64,000 bases of DNA, taken from positions 417,294-481,293 of the forward strand of contig NZ_CP074435.1 in NCBI RefSeq assembly GCF_019923565.1. The letters are read 5' to 3'. How positions within the stretch are numbered: position 1 is the first letter of the stretch; each line of letters begins with the position of its first letter. This document shows positions 51,595 to 62,415 of the stretch, in pieces. This stretch comes from Candidatus Schneideria nysicola (lineage in GTDB: Bacteria > Pseudomonadota > Gammaproteobacteria > Enterobacterales > Enterobacteriaceae). The position numbers were made by a program, and so were the translations under genes. A model generated the notes under the pieces. The model saw only the letters and a program-made list of their open reading frames with translations. It was not told the origin of the DNA and searched no databases.

Positions 51595-52938
51595 TTAATG
51601 TTTTTTTAGAAAAAATTTTCTAAATATGCTATTTTTTTGGTGTATTTTTTTTATATACATTTGTATTTGATTAAATTGTTTTAATAATTGATTAACATCT
51701 TGTACTTGCATCCCTGAACCTGCTGCAATACGTCTTTTTCTCGATCCTTTTATTATCTCTGGAAAAGCACGTTCTTGATGTGTCATGGAATAAATCATTG
51801 ATTCCATATGAATTAATAATTTCTCATTATATTGGGATTTAATTTTAAAATTATCTATTATACTCTTTGGAAGTTTATCAATAATAGTATGAAATCCGCC
51901 CATTTTTTGCATTTGCTGTATATATTCTAGAAAATCATTGAAATCGAAACTATTAATTTTTTTGATATTTTTGGTAATTTTATCTGATTTTTTATGGATT
52001 TTTTCTTCAATATTTTCTATTAAAGATAAAACATCTCCCATTCCAAGAATACGTTTTGCTAATCTATCTGGTATAAAAGGTTCTAAATCTTGTATATCTT
52101 CTCCTATACCTATAAATTTAATAGGCTTCCCAGTGAGATATTTCATAGATAGTGCCGCCCCACCTCGCGCATCACTATCTACTTTACTTAAAATTATTCC
52201 TGTTATAGGAATAACGCTTTCCCATTGTTTTGCTATATTAGCTGTATCTTGGCCCAACATTGTATCTAATACAAAGAGAGTTTCTGTAGGATTAATGGAG
52301 AGATGAATATATAGAATTTCTTTCATCATGGCTGTATCTGTATGAAGACGACCAGCAGTATCTATTAACAATACGTCATAAAAACTCAATTTAGCATAAT
52401 TTAATGCTTGATTAACAATATGAATAACATCCTTATTTTTTTGAGGAGGAGTAAAATAATCCACTTCTGCTCTTTTTGATAAAATTTCTAGCTGTTTTAT
52501 AGCGGCTGGACGATAAATATCGGCGGATACAGTCATCACCTTTTTATTTTTATTTTTTGCAATATATCTTGCTATTTTACCAACACTAGTAGTTTTACCA
52601 GATCCTTGATTTCCAACAAAAAGAATGACTGCTGGAGAGGGGACGGATAAATTTAATTGAATTTCCTCTGGATTATTACCCATAATATGGATTAAAGCAG
52701 TATGGATAATCTTAATTAATTCTTGACGAGGAGTAAGATAAAGAGGAATATCCTTTCCTAAGGTATTTTTTTTAATTTCATCTATGAAATTGTGTACTAC
52801 TGGTAAAGTTACATCAGCTTCGAGTAGAGTAATACGAATTTCACGTAAAATTTTTTCCATATTGGCTTCATTAAATGAGCTTTGTCCTCGAAAATCACGT
52901 AATGTACTTAATAATCTTTCAGATAAATTTTTAAACAT
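51595..52938 (-). CDS. ffh: Signal recognition particle protein Ffh
   Basis: A 447-residue SRP GTPase (E. coli 453). N domain 1-~95, G domain with GNQGSGKTTSVGK (109-121), DIYRPAA, DTAGRL, SKVDSDARGGAAL and IGIGED, then the Met-rich M domain from about residue 295 (MQKMGGFHTIIDKLPK ... GSRKRRIAAGSGMQVQDVNQLLKQF) that binds 4.5S RNA and signal sequences. Its receptor FtsY is also in the window; the 4.5S RNA gene was not seen. Confidence 0.97.
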   Translation of the reverse strand: MFKNLSERLLSTLRDFRGQSSFNEANMEKILREIRITLLEADVTLPVVHNFIDEIKKNTLGKDIPLYLTPRQELIKIIHTALIHIMGNNPEEIQLNLSVPSPAVILFVGNQGSGKTTSVGKIARYIAKNKNKKVMTVSADIYRPAAIKQLEILSKRAEVDYFTPPQKNKDVIHIVNQALNYAKLSFYDVLLIDTAGRLHTDTAMMKEILYIHLSINPTETLFVLDTMLGQDTANIAKQWESVIPITGIILSKVDSDARGGAALSMKYLTGKPIKFIGIGEDIQDLEPFIPDRLAKRILGMGDVLSLIENIEEKIHKKSDKITKNIKKINSFDFNDFLEYIQQMQKMGGFHTIIDKLPKSIIDNFKIKSQYNEKLLIHMESMIYSMTHQERAFPEIIKGSRKRRIAAGSGMQVQDVNQLLKQFNQIQMYIKKIHQKNSIFRKFFLKKH

Positions 52939-52963
52939 ATTATTCTCAAAATAATTTTATTAT

Positions 52964-53337
52964 GGATGGGAGTTACTTAGTAAGCCGGGTTCTGTCTTAT
53001 AATAGTCATTCATCTAGACTAATATTCACACATTAGTTCAAGCGGTCTACCCGGTTCAGTACGGGTCATACTATATGAACCTTTTTGACCTTGCTCCTGG
53101 TGGAGTTTACATTGCCACAAATTGTTACCAATTGTGCGGTGTGCTCTTACTACACCTTTTCACCCTTACCTAATTTTATTTAAGCTATTAGGTGGTTTAT
53201 TTTCTGTTGCACTTGTCGTGAGTTCACACTCCCCAGGTATTACCTGGCACCATGCCCTATGGAGCCCGGACTTTCCTCTCCTTATTTTTTTACTTTCTCA
53301 AAAAACGAGCAGCGACTATTTTATCAACTCCTCATCC
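52964..53337 (-). ncRNA. rnpB: RNase P catalytic RNA (M1 RNA)
   Basis: About 374 nt on the minus strand (E. coli 377). Universally conserved blocks are present: AGGAAAGTCCGGGCTCCATAGGGC (in pieces), the GTGCCAGGTAATACC region, AGGGTGAAAAGGTG, AGAGCACACCGC, AAACTCCACC, the AACCGGGTAGACCGCT P15 tRNA-CCA-binding region and ACAGAACCCGGCTTA near the 3' end. The ends were set by the P1 helix: 5' GGATGAGGAGTT pairs with AACTCCCATCC at the 3' end. Ends are therefore approximate. rsmI lies just upstream on the same strand. Confidence 0.95.
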
Positions 53338-53358
53338 ATATCCATATCCATTTTTCTT

Positions 53359-54231
53359 TTAAAGATTATTTTTTAATATATATCTATATAATAGGTTTCT
53401 ATTTATATTATAAATTTTTGATACAAGTGATATTGTATTTTTTTTTGATAGTTTAATTTTTAATAAATTAAATGTCTCTAAAGCTTCGGAGGAAATTGGA
53501 ATCGATTTATTATATCCTTCAACAATGAGAGTAATTTCACCTTTATAGCATATTTTATTTTCTTCTATTAGAAATACTAATTCTTCTATTGAAGTACTAT
53601 AAATAGTTTCCCAAATTTTTGTAAGTTCTCTAGCAAAGACAATATTTCGGTCTTTCCCTAAGATCATCATCATATCTTTTAAGGAAGGCAATATTCTATG
53701 TGTTGATTCATAAAAAATAAGAGTACGTTTTTCTTTTTCTAACATATTTAAATAATTGATTCGCTTTTTATGTGTTTTAGGTAAAAATCCTTCATAACAA
53801 AAGCTATTACAATTCATTCCTGATGCAGTTAATGCTGTAATAGCGGCACATGCTCCTGGTAAAGGAATAATACGAATATTTAATTCTTTACAACATTTTA
53901 TCAGATAAAATCCTGGATCATTAATAACAGGAGTTCCTGCATTAGAAATTAGTGCGATAGATTGTCCTTTCTTTAATATAGAAAGTAAAGCATTAGTTTT
54001 TTTATGTTCATTATAAGCATTTAATGTAATTAGAGGAACATTATTTATAGAGAAATTTTTTAGAAGTAAAGATGCTCTATGAATGTTCTCTACAATAATA
54101 TAATCAACTTTTTTTAATATTCCTATTGCGCGATAAGTAATATCATTTAAATTTCCAATAGGAGTTGGAACTATATATAGTATAGAAGAATTAACAAAAC
54201 TAATTTTTTTATTTTTAATATTAAAATCCAT
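53359..54231 (-). CDS. rsmI: 16S rRNA 2'-O-ribose C1402 methyltransferase RsmI
   Basis: A 290-residue tetrapyrrole-methylase-fold enzyme (E. coli 286). LYIVPTPIGNLNDITYRAIGIL at the N-terminus, SNAGTPVINDPGFYLI and IPLPGACAAITALTASG are diagnostic. It modifies C1402 of the decoding centre. The gene ends about 20 bases before the rnpB 5' end; no strong ribosome binding site was seen before ATG 54231. Confidence 0.95.
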   Translation of the reverse strand: MDFNIKNKKISFVNSSILYIVPTPIGNLNDITYRAIGILKKVDYIIVENIHRASLLLKNFSINNVPLITLNAYNEHKKTNALLSILKKGQSIALISNAGTPVINDPGFYLIKCCKELNIRIIPLPGACAAITALTASGMNCNSFCYEGFLPKTHKKRINYLNMLEKEKRTLIFYESTHRILPSLKDMMMILGKDRNIVFARELTKIWETIYSTSIEELVFLIEENKICYKGEITLIVEGYNKSIPISSEALETFNLLKIKLSKKNTISLVSKIYNINRNLLYRYILKNNL

Positions 54232-54277
54232 TTTTTATTTGGATAGAAATGTGGTGTGTGTCTCTATAAAAAGAGCA

Positions 54278-54856
54278 TTAGAAATAAGAATGTGAACCAC
54301 GATTATGCTGAGTGGAATCACGAATACCTTGTATTTGAGGAAATGTTGTAAGTATCTTTTTCTTTATTTCATTTTCTAAAGTAAATTCAATCATTGAACA
54401 ACCATTACATCCTCCTTCAAATTTTAGTATAGCAATCATATCTTGTGTAACATCTATTAAGCTTACACGTCCTCCATGAGCAAGGAGTTTAGTATTAATT
54501 TCAGAATGTAACATATATTCTATTTTTTCTTTTAATGAAGCATCTGGAGAAATATCTTTCATTTTTGCATTAGGTGCTTTTAAAATTATTTCTGATCCAA
54601 ATTTGTTAAAAGTGATATCTATTTTTGCATTATCTAAATAAATACTACTTTCTTTTTCAAGAAATATAGAAAAATATTTAAATTTTAATTCTATATCATT
54701 ATTATTTATTTCATCTGGGAAACAATATGCAATTCCACATTCTGCTTCTATAGTACAAGGATTATTAACAAACATTCTAATTTGTGTTCCTGATTTTTGT
54801 TTAGCAAGTAATGAAGCAAGATATTCTTGTGCTGGATCAGTAATATGAATAATCAT
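54278..54856 (-). CDS. nfuA: Fe/S biogenesis protein NfuA
   Basis: A 192-residue protein (E. coli 191) with an N-terminal degenerate A-type domain (ITDPAQEYLASLLAKQ) and a C-terminal Nfu domain with the cluster-binding CxxC, C150-x-x-C153 in GGCNGCSMIEFTLE. It delivers 4Fe-4S clusters. Divergent from bioH; in E. coli bioH-gntX-nfuA are together, so gntX has been lost. Confidence 0.96.
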   Translation of the reverse strand: MIIHITDPAQEYLASLLAKQKSGTQIRMFVNNPCTIEAECGIAYCFPDEINNNDIELKFKYFSIFLEKESSIYLDNAKIDITFNKFGSEIILKAPNAKMKDISPDASLKEKIEYMLHSEINTKLLAHGGRVSLIDVTQDMIAILKFEGGCNGCSMIEFTLENEIKKKILTTFPQIQGIRDSTQHNRGSHSYF

Positions 54857-55002
54857 CTCAATTTAACTCTATATAAATAATGTTTTAATAGTTCATAGAA
54901 TAAAAAATATGCTATTTTATATAATATTAATTATATAACTTTTATATAAATTTAATATATAATTTTTATATAAAAATAAAAATTTTATTTTTTGGAGATA
55001 AA

Positions 55003-55779
55003 TTGTCTTTATTACGTTATAAGAAAATTGGAAATGGGAATATAAAACTTGTTTTATTACATGGATGGGGATTAGATTCTAAAGTATGGTTGCCTATATT
55101 AAAACAATTGCAATCCTCTTTTCAACTATACTTAATTGATTTACCTGGTTATGGAATAAACTATAATAGTTCTTTTCTTAATTTAGAAAAAATGATAGAG
55201 GAAATTATTGATATAGCACCTATAAATGCATTATGGTTAGGTTGGTCATTAGGAGGATTAATAGCTACAAAGATAGCAATACAAAATAAAAATGTAAGTG
55301 GTTTAATTACTGTAGCTTCTTCTCCTAAATTTTGTAGTTGTGAAAAAGGTTATTGGCCTGGAATGAATAGTAAAATGTTAGATCATTTTGCACAGCAACT
55401 TAAAATGAATTATTTAAATACAATAAATCGTTTTATACATTCACAGATTATCATGAAAAAATCAGTAAAATATAGTAAGATATTAGAAAAAAATATAGTC
55501 TTTACACAAAAAATTCCTTCTAGTCAAACATTAGATATTGGATTAAATTTATTAAAATCTTATGATTTAAGATCAATTTTAAGTAAAATTAATTTACCAA
55601 TATTGCATATATATGGTAGATTAGATAATCTTGTTAATTATAAAATAGTATCAATAGTAGATACTTTATCTCCTAATAGTACCAGTATTATTTTTAAAAG
55701 AGCATTTCATGCTCCATTTATTTCTCATCCCAATCTTTTTTCTCGTACAATTATTAATTTTTGTAGAAATATAGATTAA
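55003..55779 (+). CDS. bioH: Pimeloyl-ACP methyl ester carboxylesterase BioH
   Basis: A 258-residue alpha/beta hydrolase releasing pimeloyl-ACP for biotin synthesis. The catalytic triad is S82 (GWSLGG), D208 (YGRLDNLV) and H236 (AFHAPFISHP), exactly as in E. coli BioH (256 aa). TTG start at 55003, supported by GGAG at 54994-54997. Its presence suggests biotin production, provided bioC, bioF, bioA, bioD and bioB lie elsewhere. Confidence 0.95.
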   Translation: MSLLRYKKIGNGNIKLVLLHGWGLDSKVWLPILKQLQSSFQLYLIDLPGYGINYNSSFLNLEKMIEEIIDIAPINALWLGWSLGGLIATKIAIQNKNVSGLITVASSPKFCSCEKGYWPGMNSKMLDHFAQQLKMNYLNTINRFIHSQIIMKKSVKYSKILEKNIVFTQKIPSSQTLDIGLNLLKSYDLRSILSKINLPILHIYGRLDNLVNYKIVSIVDTLSPNSTSIIFKRAFHAPFISHPNLFSRTIINFCRNID

Positions 55780-55972
55780 AAATCAAATCTTTTATTTGTA
55801 AAAGAATCTGATTTATGTTTAAATAAAATTTTATTGCAAAAAAATATTTTCATGAAAAATTAATATTTTTTAATTATTATGTCTACAATATTTCATAAAT
55901 ACATTCATAATTTATCATAACATATAAAATATTTATTAATATTTTTTTATAGAATAATTTTCTGGAGTTTAA

Positions 55973-56287
<315 letters not shown>

Positions 56288-56350
56288 TTTAATGTAATGT
56301 AATGTGAATATAACCAATAGAACTAAATTAATAAATAGAAGGCTTAATAT

Positions 56351-57007
56351 ATGAAAAATTTAGTCGGACATAAAATAGGTATGACTAGTATTTTTACGAA
56401 AGATGGGGTATCTATACCTATAACTATTATTGAAGTACAAAATAATAGAATCACACAAATAAAAAAAATAAAAGATAATGATTATGTCTTACAATTAACT
56501 ACAGGTTCTAAAAAAAATAATAGAATGAATAAACCTGAAATGGGTCATTTTATAAAAGTTGGGGTAAAGGCTGGCAGAGGTTTATGGACATTTAGAATAG
56601 ATAAAAGTAATAAAGAAACCATGAAAATAGGTCAAGAATTAACTGTCGGATTATTATCTAATATTAAAAATATTGATATTTCTGGATGTACTAAGGGAAA
56701 AGGATTTTCAGGAACTGTAAAAAGATGGAATTTTAAAAAACAAGATGCAAGTCATGGAAATTCTTTATCTCATCGTGCTCCTGGTTCTATTGGACAAAAT
56801 CAAACTCCTGGAAGAGTATTTAAAGGAAAAAAAATGGCAGGTCAAATGGGAGGTTCTCAGAGAACTATTCGCAATTTAGAGATAATTCGTGTTGATAAAG
56901 AACGCAATATTTTATTAATAAAAGGTTCGGTTCCAGGAACCGTTGGTAGTGATTTAATTATTAAATCTTCTATTAAAAAAAACATGCCAATAGCAGAAGA
57001 CAAGTGA
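56351..57007 (+). CDS. rplC: Large ribosomal subunit protein uL3
   Basis: A 218-residue L3 (E. coli 209). [17 protein letters not shown] at the start, and the [33 protein letters not shown] loop region reaching toward the peptidyl transferase centre is intact, including the modifiable Gln (GSIGQNQ). Slightly longer through insertions around residues 50-60 and the Lys-rich end. Confidence 0.97.
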   Translation: MKNLVGHKIGMTSIFTKDGVSIPITIIEVQNNRITQIKKIKDNDYVLQLTTGSKKNNRMNKPEMGHFIKVGVKAGRGLWTFRIDKSNKETMKIGQELTVGLLSNIKNIDISGCTKGKGFSGTVKRWNFKKQDASHGNSLSHRAPGSIGQNQTPGRVFKGKKMAGQMGGSQRTIRNLEIIRVDKERNILLIKGSVPGTVGSDLIIKSSIKKNMPIAEDK

Positions 57008-57017
57008 GGAAATATTA

Positions 57018-57653
57018 ATGAAATTGGCATTAAAAGATAAACCAGATAATATATTAACTGTCTCACCATCTGTTTTTGATTATAAGTTTAATAGTGCATT
57101 AATTCATCAAGTTCTTGTTGCATATAACGCTGGTTCACGACAGGGGACTCGATCTCAAAAAAATCGTACTGAAATTCAAGGATCAGGTAAAAAACCTTGG
57201 CGTCAAAAAGGTACGGGACGTGCACGTGCTGGGAATATAAGAAGTCCACTTTGGCGTTCAGGTGCTGTAGCTTTTGCAGCAAAAAATAAAGATTATAGTC
57301 AGAAAATTAATAAAAAAATGTATCGTGGAGCTTTAAAAAGTATTTTATCAAATCTTATAAAGGAAGAACGTTTAATTATAATTTCAGAAATTTTTATAGA
57401 AATAGCTAAAACTAAATTATTAATACAAAAATTAAGAGAAATATTAGATTTTATCAATATAAAATCTATAAAAAATAGTAGTATATTAATTGTTGATGAT
57501 AAATTAAATAATAATTTAGTATTATCTGCACGTAATTTACACAATGTACAAGTATGTCGATACAATCAAATCAATCCAATTAATTTAATTAATTCTAAAA
57601 AAGTGATTATGACATCTAATGCAATAAAAAAAATTGAGGTAATGTTAAAATGA
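57018..57653 (+). CDS. rplD: Large ribosomal subunit protein uL4
   Basis: A 211-residue L4 (E. coli 201). The extended loop lining the exit tunnel (GTRSQKNRTEIQGSGKKPWRQKGTGRARAGNIRSP) is well conserved, while the C-terminal half has drifted to a Lys/Asn/Ile-rich composition. In E. coli L4 represses its own operon. The stop overlaps the rplW ATG (ATGA). Confidence 0.96.
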   Translation: MKLALKDKPDNILTVSPSVFDYKFNSALIHQVLVAYNAGSRQGTRSQKNRTEIQGSGKKPWRQKGTGRARAGNIRSPLWRSGAVAFAAKNKDYSQKINKKMYRGALKSILSNLIKEERLIIISEIFIEIAKTKLLIQKLREILDFINIKSIKNSSILIVDDKLNNNLVLSARNLHNVQVCRYNQINPINLINSKKVIMTSNAIKKIEVMLK

Positions 57654-57961
57654 TATCTCAAGAACGGATTTTAGAAATAATAAAGAATCAATATCATTCT
57701 GAAAAAGCAATGATAGCTGCAAATAATAATACATTTGTTTTTGAAGTAATTAAAAATGCAAAAAAAGAAGAAATTAAAGCTGCTATAAAGAATATATTTG
57801 GAGTGGAAGTAAATAAAATTTCTACTATTTTCATTAAAGGAAAGAAGAAAAAAAATAAAAAAAGAAATACTTATACCTATTTAAGTGATAGAAAAAAAGC
57901 TTATGTGAGTTTAAAAAAAGGACAAAATTTAGATATAGAAAATTTAGAATCTATTAAATAG
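57650..57961 (+). CDS. rplW: Large ribosomal subunit protein uL23
   Basis: A 103-residue L23 (E. coli 100): SEKAMIAANNNTFVFEVIKNAKKEEIKAAIKNIFGVEV and KKAYVSLKKGQNLD. It sits at the tunnel exit and is the docking site for trigger factor and SRP (Ffh here). Translationally coupled to rplD by a four-base overlap. Confidence 0.95.
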   Translation: MISQERILEIIKNQYHSEKAMIAANNNTFVFEVIKNAKKEEIKAAIKNIFGVEVNKISTIFIKGKKKKNKKRNTYTYLSDRKKAYVSLKKGQNLDIENLESIK

Positions 57962-57988
57962 AGATTTTGGAATATAAGGAAATTCAAT

Positions 57989-58816
57989 ATGGGAGTAGTT
58001 AAATGTAATCCAACCTCTCCAGGTCGTCGTCATGTTAATAAGATATTAATACCTAATTTATATAAAGGTAAAAAATTTTATCCTACTTTATTAAAAAAAA
58101 TAAAAAAAACAGGGGGACGTAATAATAATGGTCATATTACTACACGCCATATTGGAGGTGGTGCAAAGCATTGCTATCGTTTGATAGATTTTAAAAGGGA
58201 TAAAGATAACATTTTAGCAAAAGTAGAAAGATTGGAATATGATCCAAATCGTTCTGCAACTATAGCTTTAGTTTTATATAAAGATGGCGAACGTCGTTAT
58301 ATATTAGCTCCAAATGGTATAAAAGTTAATGATCAAATTCAGTCTGGAGAGAATGTAGATATACAATTAGGTAATGCTATGCCAATGCGTAATATACCTA
58401 TAGGCTCTAGTATACATAATATAGAAATGAAGATAAAGAAAGGTGGACAATTATCAAGATCGGCAGGTTCGTATGCGCAACTTATAGCTAAAGATGATAT
58501 TTATGTTACATTACGTTTAAAATCTGGTGAAATAAGAAAAATTCATGCTGAATGTCGTGCAACATTAGGTGAAGTAGGTAATAATGAACATATGTTACGC
58601 ACTTTAGGTAAAGCAGGAGCCAATCGTTGGAGAGGGATTCGTCCTACTGTTAGAGGAACGGCAATGAATCCTATAGATCATCCTCATGGAGGTGGTGAAG
58701 GTAGAAATTTTGGTAAACATCCTGTTTCTCCTTGGGGGATGCATACCAAAGGTAAAAAAACCCGAAGAAATAAACGTACTAAAAAGTTTATATTACAACG
58801 TCTTCCTAGAAAATAA
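57989..58816 (+). CDS. rplB: Large ribosomal subunit protein uL2
   Basis: A 275-residue L2 (E. coli 273). [29 protein letters not shown], the [13 protein letters not shown] block and the invariant [24 protein letters not shown] with the functional His near residue 230. Binds 23S rRNA and bridges to the 30S subunit. Confidence 0.97.
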   Translation: MGVVKCNPTSPGRRHVNKILIPNLYKGKKFYPTLLKKIKKTGGRNNNGHITTRHIGGGAKHCYRLIDFKRDKDNILAKVERLEYDPNRSATIALVLYKDGERRYILAPNGIKVNDQIQSGENVDIQLGNAMPMRNIPIGSSIHNIEMKIKKGGQLSRSAGSYAQLIAKDDIYVTLRLKSGEIRKIHAECRATLGEVGNNEHMLRTLGKAGANRWRGIRPTVRGTAMNPIDHPHGGGEGRNFGKHPVSPWGMHTKGKKTRRNKRTKKFILQRLPRK

Positions 58817-58851
58817 TGATAATAAAAAAATAAAAAAGGATATATTAATTT

Positions 58852-59130
58852 ATGCCACGTTCTCTAAAAAAAGGTCCGTTTATTGATCAACATTTACTAA
58901 AGAAAGTAGAAAAAACTCTAAATACTAGAGAAAAAAAACCTATAAAAACTTGGTCTAGACGTTCAACTATATTTCCTAATATGATTGGTTTAACTATTGC
59001 TATACATAACGGGCGTCATCATATACCTATTTTTATTATTGATGAAATGGTTGGTCATAAACTTGGAGAATTTGTCCCCACTAGGACATATCGTAGTCAT
59101 TCTGCTGATAAAAAAGCAAAAAAAAGATAA
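58852..59130 (+). CDS. rpsS: Small ribosomal subunit protein uS19
   Basis: 92 residues, the E. coli length. [49 protein letters not shown] and [16 protein letters not shown] are diagnostic. Located in the 30S head. Confidence 0.97.
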   Translation: MPRSLKKGPFIDQHLLKKVEKTLNTREKKPIKTWSRRSTIFPNMIGLTIAIHNGRHHIPIFIIDEMVGHKLGEFVPTRTYRSHSADKKAKKR

Positions 59131-59146
59131 GTCAAGGAGAAGGTGA

Positions 59147-59476
59147 ATGGAGAGTATTGCTCGTCATAGATATGCTCGATCTTCTGCTCAAAAATTACGT
59201 TTAGTAGCTAATTTAATTAGAGGAAAAAAAGTAGAAAAAGCACTAGAAATACTTTTGTATACAAAGAAAAAATCTGCTACGTTAATTAGTAAAGTATTAC
59301 ATACTGCTATCGCAAATGCAGAACATAACTATGGTATAGAAAAGGATGTGTTAAGGATTAGTAAAATATTTATCGACTCAGGACCTAGTATGAAACGTAT
59401 AATGCCACGTGCTAAAGGACGTGCTGATCAGATATTAAAGCGTACTAGTCATATTACTATTGTTTTATCTGATTAA
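59147..59476 (+). CDS. rplV: Large ribosomal subunit protein uL22
   Basis: 109 residues (E. coli 110): [27 protein letters not shown], the hairpin [30 protein letters not shown] lining the exit tunnel is intact. AAGGAGAAG upstream is a strong ribosome binding site. Confidence 0.96.
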   Translation: MESIARHRYARSSAQKLRLVANLIRGKKVEKALEILLYTKKKSATLISKVLHTAIANAEHNYGIEKDVLRISKIFIDSGPSMKRIMPRAKGRADQILKRTSHITIVLSD

Positions 59477-59502
59477 TTATATTATATGGAGAAAAATAAA
59501 AA

Positions 59503-60255
59503 ATGGGTCAAAAGGTTCATCCACATGGAATGCGTTTAGGTATAATAAAAAATTGGAATTCAATTTGGTATGCCAATAAGAAAGAATTTGCTAATAATAT
59601 AGATAGTGATTTCAAAGTAAGACATTTTTTATTGAAACAATTATCAAAAGCAGCAATTTCTCGTATTACCATTGAGAGACCGGCAAAAAGTATACGTGTC
59701 ACTATTTATACAGCACGTCCAGGTGTGGTTATAGGTAAAAAAGGCGAGGATATTGAAAAATTGCGTAAAATAGTAGCTCGTATTTCAGGAGTTCCTACTC
59801 AAATTAGTATAGCAGAAATTAGAAAACCAGAACTAGATGCTAAACTAGTTGCGGAAAATATAGCTGCGCAATTAGAGAAAAGAGTAATGTTTAGAAGAAC
59901 TATGAAACGTGCTATACAAAATGCAATGCGACTTGGAGCAAAAGGTATTAAAATAGAAGCTAGTGGTAGATTGGGTGGTGCAGAAATTGCACGTACAGAA
60001 TGGTATAGAGAAGGTAGAGTTCCTTTGCATACATTACGTGCAGATATAGATTTTAGTTGCTCTGAAGCTAATACGACATATGGTATTATAGGAGTAAAAG
60101 TATGGATTTTTAAGGGTGAAGTATTAGGAGAGAAATCTATTAAAAATAATGCTGAATTAATATTACATAATAACAATAAAACAAAACAGCATAATAAAAA
60201 TTTAAGAATAAGGAATATTTCCGATGCTACAGCCAAAACGTACAAAATTTCGTAA
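59503..60255 (+). CDS. rpsC: Small ribosomal subunit protein uS3 with an extended C-terminus
   Basis: 250 residues against 233 in E. coli. [15 protein letters not shown], the KH domain ([17 protein letters not shown], GxxG motif) and [31 protein letters not shown] are conserved. After [11 protein letters not shown] the tail is Asn/Lys-rich, and the ancestral stop has been lost, so the frame continues 32 bases into rplP (last residues ATAKTYKIS). S3 lines the mRNA entry channel. Confidence 0.96.
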   Translation: MGQKVHPHGMRLGIIKNWNSIWYANKKEFANNIDSDFKVRHFLLKQLSKAAISRITIERPAKSIRVTIYTARPGVVIGKKGEDIEKLRKIVARISGVPTQISIAEIRKPELDAKLVAENIAAQLEKRVMFRRTMKRAIQNAMRLGAKGIKIEASGRLGGAEIARTEWYREGRVPLHTLRADIDFSCSEANTTYGIIGVKVWIFKGEVLGEKSIKNNAELILHNNNKTKQHNKNLRIRNISDATAKTYKIS

Positions 60256-60661
60256 AGTACAAAAAGGAAGAAATCGTGGACTAGCAACATCTGGTGCAAC
60301 TATTCATTTTGGAACTTTCGGATTACAGGCTATTAGTCGTGGTAGGATTACTTCACGTCAAATTGAAGCCGCTCGTAGAGCTATGAGCCGATCTGTTAAA
60401 AGACAAGGTAAAATGTGGATTCGTATTTTTCCGGATAAGCCCATTACTGAAAAACCTCTCGAAGTTCGTATGGGAAAAGGAAAAGGCAATGTGGAATATT
60501 GGGTTGCGTTAGTACAACCCGGAAAAATATTATATGAATTAGATGGCATTCCAGAAAAAACCGCTAGAGAGGCTTGTAAATTAGCCGCTTCTAAACTTCC
60601 AGTGAAATCCATTTTTACGATTAAAAGAGGATATAATACGGAATATGCAGAAACTACGTAA
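60224..60661 (+). CDS. rplP: Large ribosomal subunit protein uL16 with a short C-terminal extension
   Basis: 145 residues (E. coli 136). [48 protein letters not shown] and [23 protein letters not shown] are diagnostic. The start lies inside the end of rpsC (32-base overlap), and the end runs 17 bases into rpmC. AAGGAATATTTCCG within rpsC is the likely ribosome binding site. Confidence 0.96.
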   Translation: MLQPKRTKFRKVQKGRNRGLATSGATIHFGTFGLQAISRGRITSRQIEAARRAMSRSVKRQGKMWIRIFPDKPITEKPLEVRMGKGKGNVEYWVALVQPGKILYELDGIPEKTAREACKLAASKLPVKSIFTIKRGYNTEYAETT

Positions 60662-60833
60662 AAAGAATATAGACCAATTAAAGATAGATTTAATGAATAT
60701 GTTACGTGAAAAGTTCACAATAAATTTTCAAAAAAAAAGTAGTAAATCTTCTAAAGAAACGCATCTTTTAAAAAAAATACGTTGTAATATTGCACGTATA
60801 AAAACTGTACTGACAGAAAGAAAAGGTCGCTAA
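60645..60833 (+). CDS. rpmC: Large ribosomal subunit protein uL29
   Basis: 62 residues (E. coli 63). A two-helix protein with [13 protein letters not shown] and [20 protein letters not shown]. It starts inside the end of rplP (17-base overlap). Sits by the tunnel exit next to L23. Confidence 0.93.
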   Translation: MQKLRKKNIDQLKIDLMNMLREKFTINFQKKSSKSSKETHLLKKIRCNIARIKTVLTERKGR

Positions 60834-60836
60834 TAA

Positions 60837-61094
60837 ATGAAACGTATTCGTCATACTTTACAAGGTCGTGTTATTAGCAATAAAATGGAAAAATCAGTGG
60901 TTGTTGCGGTTGAACGATTAGTAAAACATTCGATTTATGGAAAATTTATAAGACGTACAACTAAGCTTCATGTACATGATCCAAAGCAAGAAAGTAATGT
61001 TGGAGATATGATTGAAATAGGTGAATGCCGTCCTATTTCTAAAACTAAGTCTTGGAAGTTAATTCGTATTATAGAGAAGACCAAATCTCTTTAA
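60837..61094 (+). CDS. rpsQ: Small ribosomal subunit protein uS17
   Basis: 85 residues (E. coli 84). [42 protein letters not shown] and [20 protein letters not shown] are diagnostic. Last gene of the S10 operon, three bases after rpmC. Confidence 0.96.
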   Translation: MKRIRHTLQGRVISNKMEKSVVVAVERLVKHSIYGKFIRRTTKLHVHDPKQESNVGDMIEIGECRPISKTKSWKLIRIIEKTKSL

Positions 61095-61140
61095 AAATAA
61101 TAATATTTTTATTATAGATCTGGATTGGATGGAGAAGAAT

Positions 61141-61509
61141 ATGATTCAAGAACAAACTAGATTAAATGTTGCCGATAATTCTGGGGCACGTAGGGTCTTA
61201 TGTATTAAGGTTCTTGGTGGTTCACGTCGTCGTTATGCCAATATAGGTGATATTATTAAAATTGCGGTTAAAGAAGCAATACCAAGAGGAAAAGTCAAAC
61301 AAGGTGATGTTTTAAAAGCCGTCATTGTACGTACAAAAAAAGGAGTCCGTCGTATAGATGGATCAGCTATCCGTTTTGATAGTAACGCTTGTGTATTATT
61401 AAATAATAATGAACAACCTATTGGAACACGAGTTTTTGGACCAGTAACACGTGAATTACGGACCGAAAAATTTACAAAAATAGTCTCACTTGCTCCAGAA
61501 GTGATTTAG
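61141..61509 (+). CDS. rplN: Large ribosomal subunit protein uL14
   Basis: 122 residues (E. coli 123) from ATG 61141 ([19 protein letters not shown]); GGAGA lies just before it, overlapped by the longer in-frame ATG 61129. [20 protein letters not shown] and [23 protein letters not shown] are diagnostic. First gene of the spc operon. Confidence 0.96.
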   Translation: MIQEQTRLNVADNSGARRVLCIKVLGGSRRRYANIGDIIKIAVKEAIPRGKVKQGDVLKAVIVRTKKGVRRIDGSAIRFDSNACVLLNNNEQPIGTRVFGPVTRELRTEKFTKIVSLAPEVI

Positions 61510-61546
61510 AATAATAAAACATAGTTAGTAGTAGGAGATTGTCAAT

Positions 61547-61858
61547 ATGGCTGCCAAACTTCATCATGATGACGAAATTATTGTTATAACTGGTAAAGAT
61601 AAAGGTAAGCGTGGTAGAATTAAATCTATATCTCATAATAAAGCTATAGTAAGTGGAATTAATTTAGTAAAAAAACACCAAAAAGCAGATCCTTCTATAA
61701 ATAAGGTAGGAGGAATTATAACTAAAGAACAAGCAATACAAATTTCTAATATTGCTATTTTTAATAGTGTTACTGGTAAAAGAGATCGTGTAGGTTTTAC
61801 TTATCAATCAGGAAAAAAAATACGTATTTTTAAATCTAATGGTGAAGTAATAAAATAA
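61547..61858 (+). CDS. rplX: Large ribosomal subunit protein uL24
   Basis: 103 residues (E. coli 104): the KOW-type segment [34 protein letters not shown] and [19 protein letters not shown]. An assembly initiator of the 50S subunit. rplE starts two bases after its stop codon. Confidence 0.96.
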   Translation: MAAKLHHDDEIIVITGKDKGKRGRIKSISHNKAIVSGINLVKKHQKADPSINKVGGIITKEQAIQISNIAIFNSVTGKRDRVGFTYQSGKKIRIFKSNGEVIK

Positions 61859-61859
61859 T

Positions 61860-62402
61860 ATGGTAAAATTTCAAGATTATTATAAAAATGAAGTCATTAA
61901 TATTTTAATGAATAAATTTAAATATTCCTCCGTAATGCAGGTACCAAAATTTTCCAAGATAACTTTAAATATGGGAATAGGAAATGCGTTTTCTGATAAA
62001 AAAACATTAGAGAGAGCTATAAAAGATTTAACATTAATATCTGGACAAAAACCGATATTGACAAAAGCAAAACAATCCATTTCAGGATTTAAAATACGTA
62101 AAGGTTATATAGTTGGTTGTAAAGTGACTTTACGTAAAAAACGTATGTGGGATTTTTTAGAAAGATTACTTATTATTGCTATACCACGTATACGTGATTT
62201 TCGAGGCTTATCATTGGATGCATTTGATATAAATGGAAATTATAATATAGGCATTCGTGAACAAATCATTTTTCCTGAAATTATTTATGATAGTATTGAT
62301 AGGATACGTGGAATGGATATAAGTATTACGACAACAGCAAAATGTCGTGATGAAGGATATGCATTATTATCTGCTTTTCATTTTCCATTTCGAAAAAATT
62401 AA
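61860..62402 (+). CDS. rplE: Large ribosomal subunit protein uL5
   Basis: 180 residues (E. coli 179). [52 protein letters not shown] and [16 protein letters not shown] are diagnostic. Binds 5S rRNA in the central protuberance. Confidence 0.97.
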   Translation: MVKFQDYYKNEVINILMNKFKYSSVMQVPKFSKITLNMGIGNAFSDKKTLERAIKDLTLISGQKPILTKAKQSISGFKIRKGYIVGCKVTLRKKRMWDFLERLLIIAIPRIRDFRGLSLDAFDINGNYNIGIREQIIFPEIIYDSIDRIRGMDISITTTAKCRDEGYALLSAFHFPFRKN

Positions 62403-62415
62403 TTAAGGATAAATC

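Noticed and set aside
53335..53352. Three tandem TCCATA-like hexamers next to the rnpB 5' end
   Set aside because: Only three copies with the last imperfect; partly explained by the P1 helix sequence. Not enough for a separate claim.
53122..53456. Open frames on the plus strand encoding hydrophobic peptides
   Set aside because: They are the antisense of RNase P RNA; the conserved rnpB sequence explains the region completely.
59799..60299. A 166-codon open frame on the minus strand
   Set aside because: It is fully antisense to rpsC and the start of rplP, both strongly conserved, and has no recognisable homology.
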